Positions 56,155-64,000 of a stretch of DNA of 64,000 nt are shown piece by piece (position 1 is the first letter of the stretch; each line of letters starts with the position of its first letter). The translations under genes were made by a program, and so were the position numbers. Below the pieces are notes generated by a model. The model was not told where the DNA came from. It worked only from the letters and a program-made list of their open reading frames with translations, and ran no database searches. The stretch comes from Cololabis saira (Eukaryota; Chordata; Actinopteri; Beloniformes; Belonidae): assembly GCF_033807715.1 (NCBI RefSeq), contig NC_084591.1:47026368-47090367 (forward strand), read 5' to 3'.

Positions 56155-57335
56155 TTGCCTCTATGCCAGCCACACCATGAATCTGGTTGGAGTCGTGTCA
56201 CCAGGAATGCTGAGATGGTAGTCCACGTCATGGCAGCAGTAGAGACCAACCCATTCACAACAGCCACACCATGCCTGATCAACATATCAACTGGACAATG
56301 TGCAGGTTCCACAGTCAAGGACAACCTGACAAATGTGAAAGTACTTGGTTTGAGGGCTCTGTCAGAGTCACTGTCCAGTGATCAGAAGAAGACAAGTATT
56401 GTGAAGCTTAACACCTTCCACACACAAAACACAAAATCCAAGAAGTCTGGGGGTAAAACATTTGCATCTGGCAAGAGCAATGAAGTTACTGCCCTTCTGC
56501 GCATGACACAGATCATTGCCAGTGGCGAAGAGCTTAACATTGTGGACTTCATCGGCAACCACAAGTGCAGTGACTTTCCCCCATCCCTCTTCCAGTAGGA
56601 TGGAAGTATGAGAACTGGTACCAAGGCAAGCCTAGTAAAAATTCTGAAAGAGGAGACCAAAGTGAACAGCATCCCTAATCTGCTTCAAGATGGCAAAAAG
56701 ACAGCAGTAGTAGTTGATGCTATGTGTGCCATAAGACACTGGTCTTTTCAAAAAGGTGAACTATTTGGAACTAATGCTGAGCGATACAAAAACTTGCTGC
56801 TGAATGATGTGCCTGCTGGCACTCAGATCATACACTTCTGTTGTGACAGGTACAGTGGACCCAGCCTTAAATCAGCTGAGCAGGAAAAGAGATATGCCCG
56901 ATCAAAACCACCCAAAGTGTATGAAGTCAGTGAGCAGTTTACAGCTCCAGACCCAAAGGAGTTTTTTGCAGTCTCAGCTAACAAAGCAAATCTTCTGAGC
57001 TTCCTCTGTGACAAATTGTCTGAGAATGAGCAACTGGAACCTGTTCTTGGCCCAACTCATCTCTACCTGGGTGGTGGTTTCAAAGAAGAGACCAAGAGTG
57101 TAGTGCTGACAGGAGGGTCTGTTATGCATGTTCCTGCTCTGGAGTCTACACAGCAGGAGGCTGACACCAGGATCATACTCCACACCCTCTACAGTGTCCA
57201 GAATGAAGGAGTTGACAGAGTTGTCATACATGCAAATGACACTGACATCATTGTCATGTGCCTGTACTATGGTGCAACGCATCTTAGTGATCTAGCAGAG
57301 CTGTGGGTGAGAACAGCCCAAAATGCATACTTGCC
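56155..57335 (+). pseudogene. Transposon-encoded protein with FEN1/XPG-like acidic motif order
   Basis: One frame from 56155, with an in-frame TAG at 56596-56598 (after PPSLFQ), then open from 56608 to the Rex3 junction. Numbering from the Met at 56608: VVVDAM (D37), HFCCDRYSG (D80), NKANLLSFL (126-133), GGGFKEE (155-161), QQEADTRIILH (E184, D186), HANDTDIIVMC (D211, D213). The order and spacing of these acidic motifs parallels 5'-nucleases of the FEN1/XPG type (DASM, FDG, EAEA, D-x-D). This is my inference from motif order. After the Rex3 insertion the frame continues as AYLPIHKMVVALGPSQCC and HSLSGRDTTSYPYFS (59213-59325) to a stop. Two stops plus Rex3 make this copy inactive. Confidence 0.6.
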
Positions 57336-57531
57336 ATCCATCCATCCATCGTCCGCCGCTTTATCCGTTCCCGGGTCGCAGGGGCAGCAGCCTCAGCAGG
57401 GATGCCCAGACTTCCTTCACCCCAGACACTTCCTCCAGCTCCTCCGAGGGGAGTCCGAGGCGTTCCCAGGCCAGCCGAGAGACATAGTCTCTCCAGCGTG
57501 TCCTGGGTCTTCCCCGGGGTCTCCTCCCGGT

Positions 57532-57787
57532 GGGACATGCCTGGAACACCTCCCTAGGGAGGAGGGACATGCCTGGAACACCTCCCTAGGGAGGAGGGAC
57601 ATGCCTGGAACACCTCCCTAGGGAGGAGGGACATGCCTGGAACTCCTCCCTAGGGAGGAGGGACATGCCTGGAACTCCTCCCTAGGGAGGAGGGACATGC
57701 CTGGAACTCCTCCCTAGGGAGGAGGGACATGCCTGGAACACCTCCCTAGGGAGGAGGGACATGCCTGGAACACCTCCCTAGGGAGGC
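57532..57787. repeat. 32-bp minisatellite within the Rex3 coding region
   Basis: About eight tandem copies of a 32-bp unit containing GGGACATGCCTGGAACACCT, with a C/T variant (GGAACTCCTCC) in the middle copies. Because 32 is not divisible by 3, the expansion scrambles the reading frame. Confidence 0.92.
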
Positions 57788-57817
57788 GTCCAGGAGGATC
57801 CGGTACAGATGCCCAAG

Positions 57818-59115
57818 TCACCTCAGCTGACTCCTCTCAATGTGAAGGAGCAGAGGTTCGACTCCGAGCTCCTCCCGGGTGACCGAACTCCTCACCCTAT
57901 CTCTAAGGGCGCGTCCAGCCACCCTGCGGAGGAAACTCATCTCGGCCGCTTGTATCCGCAATCTCGTCCTTTCGGTCACTACCCAAAGTTCATGACTATA
58001 GGTGAGGGTAGGGGCGTAGATTGACCGGTAAATCGAGAGCTTCGCCTTTCGACTCAGCTCCCTCTTCACCACGACGGTCCAGTACATCGACCGCATTACT
58101 GCGGACGCTGCACCGATCCGTCTGTCAATCTCACGCTCCATTGTTCCCTCACTCGTGAACAAGACCCCGAGATACTTGAACTCCTCCACCTGAGGCAGGA
58201 CTTCTCCACCCACCCGGAGAAGGCATGCCACCCTTTTCCGGTCGAGAACCATGGCCTCGGTCTTGGAGGTGCTGATTCTCATCCCTGCCGCGTTGCACTC
58301 GGCCGCAAACCGCCTCAGCACATGCTGAAGGTCCCGGTCCGATGAAGCCAACAGGACAACGTCATCTGCAAAAAGCAGAGATGAAATCCTGAGGTTCCCA
58401 AACCGGATCCCCTCCGGCCCTTGGCTGCGCCTAGAAATCCTGTCCATAAAAATTATGAACAGGGCCGGTGACAAAGGGCAGCCCTGCCGGAGTCCAACAT
58501 GCACCGGGAACAAGTCTGACTTACTGCCAGCAATGCAAACCAGACTCCTGCTTCGATCATACAGAGACCGGACAGCCCTTGGTAGAGGGCCCCGGACTCC
58601 ATACTCACTGACCCCCCACAGAATGGCACGAGGGACACGGTCAAATGCCTTCTCCAGATCCACAAAACACATGTAGACTGGTTGGGCAAATTCACATGAA
58701 CCCTTATCACCCTGCGGAGGGTATAGAGCTGGTCCAGCGTTCCACGACCGGGACGAAAACCGCATTGTTCCTCCTGAATCCGAGGTTCAACTATCGGCCG
58801 TAATCTCCTCTCCAGTACCCTGGCGTAGACTTTCCCGGGGAGGCTGAGAAGTGTGATCCCCCTGTAGTTGGAACACACTTTCCGGTCCCCCTTTTTAAAA
58901 AGAGGGACCACCACCCCGGTTTGCCACCCCAGCGGTACTGTCCCCTTCCTCCATGCGATGTCACAGAGGCGTGTCAACCAAGACAGCCCTACGACATCCA
59001 GAGACTTGAGGTACTCAGGGCGAATCTCATCCACCCCCGGTGCCACCGAGGAGCTTACGAACCACCTCAGTGACCTAGGCTTGGGTGATGGATGAGCACG
59101 CCCCAGAGTCCCCAC
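57818..59115 (-). pseudogene. Rex3 reverse transcriptase (frameshifted, truncated)
   Basis: Two overlapping frames (59115-58453 and 58765-57818) together cover the RT: GVDEIRPEYLKSL, PLFKKGDRKVCSNYRGITLL, CGFRPGRGTLDQLY, FVDLEKAFDRVPR, LRQGCPLSP, SLLFADDVVLLAS (about 58385-58350) and EEFKYLGVLFTSEG. The frame change near 58700 is a frameshift. The C-terminal part (RPRGRPRTRWRDYVSRLAWE) is in another frame at 57570-57361, separated by an expanded 32-bp repeat. No endonuclease domain remains. Not functional. Confidence 0.9.
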
Positions 59116-59543
59116 TCTCTGCTTCCTCAGTGGAAGGCATGTCAGTCGGGTTGAGGAGATCCTCGAAGTATTCCTTCCACCGTCCGACGATATCCCCAGT
59201 CGAGGTCAACAGCATACTTGCCTATCCATAAAATGGTTGTGGCACTGGGACCTTCACAGTGTTGTGCAATGCCCTTTGTCCACAGTCTGAGTGGCAGAGA
59301 TACAACTAGTTACCCATATTTCAGTTGAAAGAAGGCGTGGTTTAAGAGAAGCATGATTCTGGACATACCGGCACTGGAAGAATTTGGTGAGAACCCAACC
59401 GATGCCATAACAGATGACGGGTGCCGTTGCCAGGGACTGACAACCAGATGCAACAGATTAAACACAGTCACATTGGAGTTCAGTGGCAGCAGCAGTGAAT
59501 CAAAAAACTAGACACTGATACTAAAACCTGTTATACCTGCTGT

Positions 59544-60341
59544 AATTTGGACATGTATTATGTCAGGTTACTTTTTTTTTCTTTTCTTTTTTTAAAATCA
59601 CAATCTAGTTCTGGCCACGAAAATGGCTATTTTGTATTCAATTTATGAAAATCCAAATGAAAATAAATGTTTTGCTGACAGGAATTTTGTTTCTTATTAT
59701 CATCAATATCTAAGTATCAATATAGGATGTTATTCAAATGATAGAAGAAGAAATAGCACTTGACCTCATCTCGTGGAACACTGACTGGAAATTCAGTTTC
59801 AGTACAATTCTCGATTTGGGATATAGAGCAGACATTTAGGCACAGCTTAGTGCAGCCTTCGAGATAGAAAGGCCATCTTGGACTCAAATAAAAGCTTATG
59901 AATTTGGGAAGTTTTGTATATACATGGTAGGCATAGATATTCTCCATAAAGTACTGAAAAATATTGATTTTCATGAGAATTTGTTAGGCGAGCAGTACTT
60001 TTTTTTGTCTTTTTTGGGATGTTGAGAGTGATATCTTAAAATAGAGTTGCAGCAAGGGCCAGAATATTATTTTCCTGTCTTCCCCTATGTGTCAACATAC
60101 TCTCTGCCAAATTTTATAGTTCTATGACTATTAATGCCATTGTAGTACCTAAACATTTGCAGATACATAATTTCGCCTGGAAAATGTCCCAAAAAGAGGG
60201 TTTTTGGCCCCCTGTAGCTTTCCAGCAGCTAGTTGACCGGGTTGTCCACCCAGGTTGTGATCCTTGAAGGTCCTAGATATCATTTCTGGTGTCAAACCTT
60301 TTACAACACTCCATGTCTGTTTTTCTGCTTGGCCCCCTGGG
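59544..60341 (-). repeat. Right terminal inverted repeat
   Basis: Begins ATTTGGACATGTATTATGTC and ends GGCCCCCTGGG followed by TA. A few indels distinguish it from the left copy. Confidence 0.9.
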
Positions 60342-60344
60342 TAA

Positions 60345-60494
60345 TATGTAAGAATGTGTGTAAGATTCAGGGGTAGGACTGGATAAGTGTTTACTTCAAT
60401 CCTACTCCGTTTTGAGCATGTTTGTGAATCCGTGAGGTCTGCCCAAGGTCTGTACACACACAAACAGGAAAAAAAAAAAAAAAAAAAAAAAAAA

Positions 60495-60555
<61 letters not shown>

Positions 60556-60655
60556 TTCGTTTTTTTACTTTTTTGTACTCTTTTTTTTTTATCATGCATT
60601 TTCTAAATAAAATCTTCAAATCAAATCAAATACTGTAAGGTGCCCTTGAGTAGCT
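60345..60655 (+). repeat. LINE 3' tail with poly-A and (TA)n expansion
   Basis: AGGGGTAGGACTGGATAAG ... CAATCCTACTCCGTTTTGAG ... about 30 A, about 50 bp of TA, then CATTCGTTTTTTTACTTTTT and AAATAAAATCTTCAAATCAA. Comparable to 21735-21905 and 660-735. Confidence 0.6.
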
Positions 60656-61315
60656 TGAAAGATCGCGAATTAGTGGTCACGAGGGGAATTGCACCGCTAT
60701 TAAAAATGCATCTTCTTTCGCATCCAAAGGGCAGGAGACCTGGATATCATGATGGATGACTTTAGTCCTTGTCCCAACATGCTGAAACCATCTCCCAGTT
60801 GTGCCACTATCAAATAATATCATCTGATGCTGTATATAGTGCAGATGGTCCAGAACATGGTGGTGGATTTGTGGTTCCAGAAAACAAAAGCGATATTTCA
60901 TTCCACTTGACACCGGCTTCCCAAAATCAAACTTATGTTACTAATTCAACCTACAAAACTAGCTGCTGGGTCTGCAGCCAGAAATCTAAACTCTGTCATA
61001 AAGGCTAATGCCCCCTCAGGACGTCAGAGCTCCTCTCTGTACTGCTGTCACTACACACTCTCCTCCTCCGTGGTTCTATGATGATATACAAGCTCCCAAA
61101 TACGATTATAAAACAGAATGTTACTCTCTACTCCAAAGGATATCTTTAAAAAAAACTCATTTTTATACAAAACTTCTCTCCTAAAACCTTTCCAGAGGAT
61201 TGTCAGGTTAAATGCTGCATATGTGTTCTAATCAATGCAACAAAAAACAGCCATTGCACTTTTTGCCACTATTGGTGTGCAAGAACTTTAACCCCTCAGT
61301 ATGCCTCACCTAGAC
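60656..61315. other. PSKH1 intron, mostly unassigned
   Basis: Starts with a fragment of the Harbinger-type MITE interior (GATCGCGAATTAGTGGTCAC, compare 40857-40876). The rest shows no exon or paired ends. Confidence 0.45.
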
Positions 61316-61318
61316 TCA

Positions 61319-62076
61319 GGGTGCTTTCACCTCTGTCCCATTTGGAGCAGTTGTTCCGGAACAGGGAGCGCTTCCCCCTAAAGATCGGATCGTTTGGTAT
61401 ATGTGAACACAGCAATCGCGCTCGGATGCGGCACAAAACAAGCGAGCCGAGATCACCTAGGAGAGGTTAGGGTTAGGTTCTCGGCTCGATTTCATTCCAG
61501 ACCTGGAGCGCTTCGTTTGCAGTGAGAACATAATCCACACAGCAACCGACACAACTCACTCATAAGCTGCTTTCACATAGAGCGCGGTTTGCGCTGCGCC
61601 CACCGCCGGGTAGGACGCAGAGTCGGCACTGGACCTCCACCACCTTCTCTCCTATTGGACACAACTTTCTCTCTTCTCCCTTCTCTCTCTTCCCCCTTCT
61701 CTCCTATTGGACGCGCCGAGATGTCGTCACAGTGCTGCACGGTGAAATTAAAAAATGTTCAATTCGGGCAGGCAGGCGCCCTCTCGCCCGCCGCTGAGCT
61801 CGGCAGCAGAGCGGTCCGCTCTGGCGCCGGCGGCAGTCTGCGTCCTCTATGTGAAAGGGGCTATAACCATTGTTGTTTTTCCCGGGGTACGGAAGAGGAA
61901 ACTCCTTCCGCGTTCATTTCTGACCAATGAGAGAACAGTTGGTTCATGGCATTTGTTAACAGCTTTGAACCGCTACAGACGGTTGCCTTGTGAACACAAA
62001 CCCCACAAACGAAACAACTGTATCGATTTAGCCCCTGAATCGGAACAAAACAAACGGGCCACAGGTCTGAAAGCAT
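61319..62076. mobile_element. MITE-like element with GGGTGCTTTCA / TGAAAGCATCC ends
   Basis: Inverted termini GGGTGCTTTCACCTCTG and CACAGGTCTGAAAGCATCC. GC-rich interior. No target duplication was read. It abuts the Harbinger-like relic on its right. Confidence 0.6.
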
Positions 62077-62077
62077 C

Positions 62078-62505
62078 CTAAAACAATCTTTCCTCATCCC
62101 ATTGCAAGTAAGAGATATCGTTTTGTTTCTCTGCCCTGCAGTTCGCCTTTTCCAGCGTCTTCCAGCGGAGCTTGATCTGGTCTGGCGTTCGTACAAATCC
62201 TGCTTCATGCAACTTTTCGCTCACCTTCTTGTAAATCTGGCTATCCCGGTACTTTCTACCGTCTACAAATGCAGAAATGTTCATATCATTCATTACATTT
62301 ATGAAGTGATTAGTCTCCTCATGGTCTTGTGTTTCTCTGTGTTTATAAGAACTTCCTGGACTCAAAAGACCAAAATTCCTTGCGAAAAGAACATGCGAAG
62401 AAAACAAATTCCTGTTCCTTTTGATGGGGAAATCCCATTAGGCGTTTACATGACCCAATATTCGGGTTAGAAAAGGGTTATTGACTGCATGTAAACGTAG
62501 TGAGT
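62078..62505 (-). mobile_element. Harbinger-like relic with Myb/SANT-like ORF, copy 2
   Basis: The minus-strand ORF 62407-62078 encodes NHFINVMNDMNISAFVDGRK, YRDSQIYKKVSEKLHEAGFV and TPDQIKLRWKTLEK, a Myb/SANT-like DNA-binding domain as found beside PIF/Harbinger transposases. The right end (62440-62505) carries GGGTTATTGACTGCATGTAA and matches 48650-49407. Only one end is present. Confidence 0.65.
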
Positions 62506-62555
62506 GAAGAATTAATGGGTTAAAACATAAGTAAGCAATGAATGTCACTCCTCAC

Positions 62556-63473
62556 CTCTCCAGAGAAGCTGTACTTCCCCTTCAGGATCTGCCGGTAGAG
62601 CCTCATGCGGTTGTCGTCCTCAAACGGCATGGTACCACTCAGCAGGATGTACGATATCACCCCAAGGGCCCACATGTCCACTGCATTCGTGTAGGGTTTC
62701 CTCACCAAGATCTCAGGGGCGATGTACTCCGGCGTGCCGCATGTCGTCTTCATCAGACACTCGTCCCCCTTCTTCCTGCTGCTGGCCAAACCAAAGTCCG
62801 TGATGATGATCTTGGAGTCGGCTCCAGGGTGGTAGTACAGCAGGTTCTCCGGCTTGAGGTCCCGGTGAGTGATCCCCAGAGCGTGCAGGTACTTGACCCC
62901 GTCCAGCACCATCTGCAGGACCCGCGTGGCATCCCGCTCCGTGAAGGATCCCCGGGCGATGATCCGGTCGAAGAGCTCCCCTCCCGTGGCCAGCTCCATC
63001 ACCATGTAGACGCGCTCCGCCGTCTCAAACACCTCCATCAGCTGGATGACGTTGGTGTGCCGGACCCGACGGAGCACGCACAGTTCCGACTCGCACACTT
63101 CCCTCCCCTCTCTGTAACGGGTCTCGATCATTTTGATGGCGTAAGGCTGCCGCGTGCTCTTGTGCTCCACGCGAACGACGCGGCTGAAGCTCCCGCGGCC
63201 GATCAGGGCTTTTATCTCGTACTTTGCCGTGACTCTGGGGTCAAACTTGGCTCGATACTTGGCCACCTTCTTGCGCTGGGGGTCCGACAGCTCGGACGGG
63301 TCCTTGGAGGGCTGGGCGGTGGGAGTGGCGGCCTGCATCTGGGCTGGATTTGCGGCTGCAAAGTCTGGCTTGTCACCCCCCACTCCACCAGCCACACCCA
63401 TTTTGCTCCCAGTGCCATCCCCTCGTATGAAGTGCTTATAGATATCGGTGTGGGGAGGTTGTGGAGGATCAAC
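62556..63473 (-). CDS. PSKH1: PSKH1 exon with linker and most of the protein kinase domain
   Basis: A 918-nt exon (306 codons, phase 0) after acceptor CGATCTGCAG and before GTGAGG. It starts VDPPQPPHTDIYKHF, then a variable Gly/Ala/Pro linker, then RKKVAKYRAKFDPRVTAKYE. The kinase domain follows: glycine loop GRGSFSRVVRV (about 63205-63170), the lysine in YAIKMIE, HRDLKPEN catalytic loop (about 62868-62840), DFG in IITDFGLAS (about 62800), and TPEYIAPEI of the APE motif. All catalytic residues are intact, so the enzyme should be active. It ends YRQILKGKYSFSGE. The long plus-strand open frame over the same bases is an antisense shadow. Confidence 0.97.
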
Positions 63474-64000
63474 CTGCAGATCGAGAAACAGTTTATCACA
63501 GCTGGAAAATACACACAAGCACAGATGTAGAATACTTTGAAATACTGGCAAATAATGTTCAATGACCATTTGATCACATGTACTAAATAATAATAACTAT
63601 TATACCACGGTCTGTGTGAATACTCGATTCTGATTGGCTGGCAGGTGGAGGTTAAAAGTGATAACCTCCAAGTTCGGGCAAATTGCCTGATAACTTTAAT
63701 ATCATTGCGCTGGATCAACTGCCAGGTGGTAACCACGGCAACGGAGATTCAGAGAAGAAGAGCTGACTACTGCAGGACGGAGACATGAGGGATTTTGTCA
63801 TTTCTTTTAATTTATTTGGTGAATTTAACAATTTTGATGAGTGGGATGCAGAAAAGGAGAAAAAAAAAAAGAAAATGAAAAGAAACCGGAGAAATGAATA
63901 TTTAAAAACGTTGATTTATTTGAATGGTTGATAATATTTGTAGCTTAATGAAACGTTTATTTTTTTGAATGGTTGATCATATATGTAGCTTAATAAAACG
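63474..64000. other. PSKH1 intron at the right edge, with a short tandem repeat
   Basis: 63600-63735 holds TATACCACGGTCTGTGTGAA and CAGGTGGTAACCACGGCAAC, possibly two ends of a repeat. 63906-63996 is two copies of a 45-bp unit (TTGAATGGTTGATAATAT ... GTAGCTTAATGAAACG). No start exon of PSKH1 was found. Confidence 0.5.

Larger units (their letters stand above)
57336..59212 (-). mobile_element. 5'-truncated Rex3 retrotransposon (RTE clade)
   Basis: Non-LTR element on the minus strand, 3' end at 57336 with a short GATG-type (here CCAT on plus) tail. Flanked by the 11-bp direct repeat GCATACTTGCC (57325-57335 and 59213-59223). 58466-58486 reads CGGTGACAAAGGGCAGCCCT-G, which as I recall is a conserved Rex3 reverse-transcriptase PCR site in fish, and the partner site ACCACCACCCCGGTTTGCCA is at 58909-58928. 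The RT frame has the FADD catalytic motif. Confidence 0.92.
54875..60341 (+). mobile_element. 5.5-kb DNA transposon with about 800-bp terminal inverted repeats, carrying a nuclease-like ORF
   Basis: Outer ends CCCAGGGGGCAAAACC and GGCCCCCTGGG, bordered by TA on both sides. The left repeat 54875-55679 and the right repeat 59544-60341 are inverted copies (shared, for example, TGGACAACCCGGTCAACTAG and GGCAGAGAGTATGTTGACAC). Between them is a plus-strand protein-coding region (56155-57335, resuming at 59213), cut by a Rex3 retrotransposon at 57336-59212. Without Rex3 the element is about 3.6 kb. Superfamily not assigned. Confidence 0.85.
53211..64000 (-). other. PSKH1: PSKH1 gene span (partial; 5' end beyond the right edge)
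   Basis: Two coding exons (63473-62556 and 53528-53211) joined in phase 0 give 411 codons ending in the family's C-terminus [12 protein letters not shown]1 is a Ser/Thr kinase of the CaMK-like group located at Golgi, centrosome and nuclear speckles in mammals. The human protein is about 424 residues and begins with a myristoylated/palmitoylated MGC segment. That segment is not found upstream of 63473 in this window, and the visible exon begins at a good splice acceptor, so an additional 5' coding exon must lie to the right. The 9-kb intron is almost entirely transposon sequence. Confidence 0.93.

Noticed and set aside
54875..60341. Polinton/Maverick or other virus-related element, because of long TIRs
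   Set aside because: No polymerase B, integrase, protease or capsid-like ORFs; length without Rex3 is only about 3.6 kb.
60149..60619. 156-codon minus-strand frame with an IYIYIY run
   Set aside because: Produced by the (TA)n microsatellite and the transposon's terminal repeat.
62538..63530. 330-codon plus-strand open frame over the PSKH1 kinase exon
   Set aside because: Antisense shadow of a GC-rich, highly conserved coding exon; no family resemblance and no splice logic.

Overview
The window is nuclear DNA of a bony (teleost) fish. It holds split genes with canonical GT/AG introns, protein sequences very close to vertebrate PSKH1 and ZC3H18, a Rex3 retrotransposon typical of fish, and a dense load of fish-type DNA transposons (hAT, Harbinger-like, TTAA-type Kolobok/piggyBac-like, Tc1). 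No prokaryotic genes, CRISPR array, rRNA or tRNA gene was recognised.

Two host genes, both on the minus strand, run head to tail. PSKH1 (protein serine kinase H1) enters from the right edge. A 306-codon exon (63473-62556) carries the linker and nearly all of the kinase domain, and the last exon (53528-53211) carries the end of the kinase and the basic/serine tail with the stop. Its myristoylated N-terminus must lie beyond the right edge. ZC3H18 (CCCH zinc finger protein 18, a nuclear RNA export/decay adaptor) follows. Its CpG-rich probable promoter is near 31.7-32.3 kb, its first coding exon is 28899-27961, and eight further coding exons run down to 1044-859. The Ser-rich and C-terminal part lies beyond the left edge. 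About 680 codons of ZC3H18 can be assembled here.

Everything else is mobile and repetitive DNA. 0-32 kb: ZC3H18 introns with hAT, Harbinger, TTAA-type and L1/L2 insertions, many with readable target-site duplications. 32.4-41.7 kb: minisatellites, a 2.8-kb hAT element with a BED-finger ORF remnant, and a duplicated block whose two copies act as mutual empty sites for two transposon families. 41.8-46.7 kb: a 4.9-kb array of a 21/22-bp satellite with higher-order structure and two near-identical 0.46-kb LINE-like inserts. 46.7-53.2 kb: probable PSKH1 3' flank/UTR with a Tc1 relic split by a hAT and a 0.73-kb palindromic element ending about 30 bp from the PSKH1 stop codon. 53.5-62.6 kb: a 9-kb PSKH1 intron dominated by a 5.5-kb DNA transposon (54875-60341) with about 800-bp terminal inverted repeats. 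That element's ORF shows acidic motifs in the order of FEN1/XPG-type (PIN-fold) nucleases and is interrupted by a 5'-truncated Rex3 copy flanked by an 11-bp duplication.

The strongest candidate for an under-described system is this long-TIR element with the nuclease-like protein. Next are the satellite array with its nested inserts, and the set of hAT families sharing TAG...TG termini and CGAT-rich ends. All calls come from reading the sequence; no database search or alignment was run.
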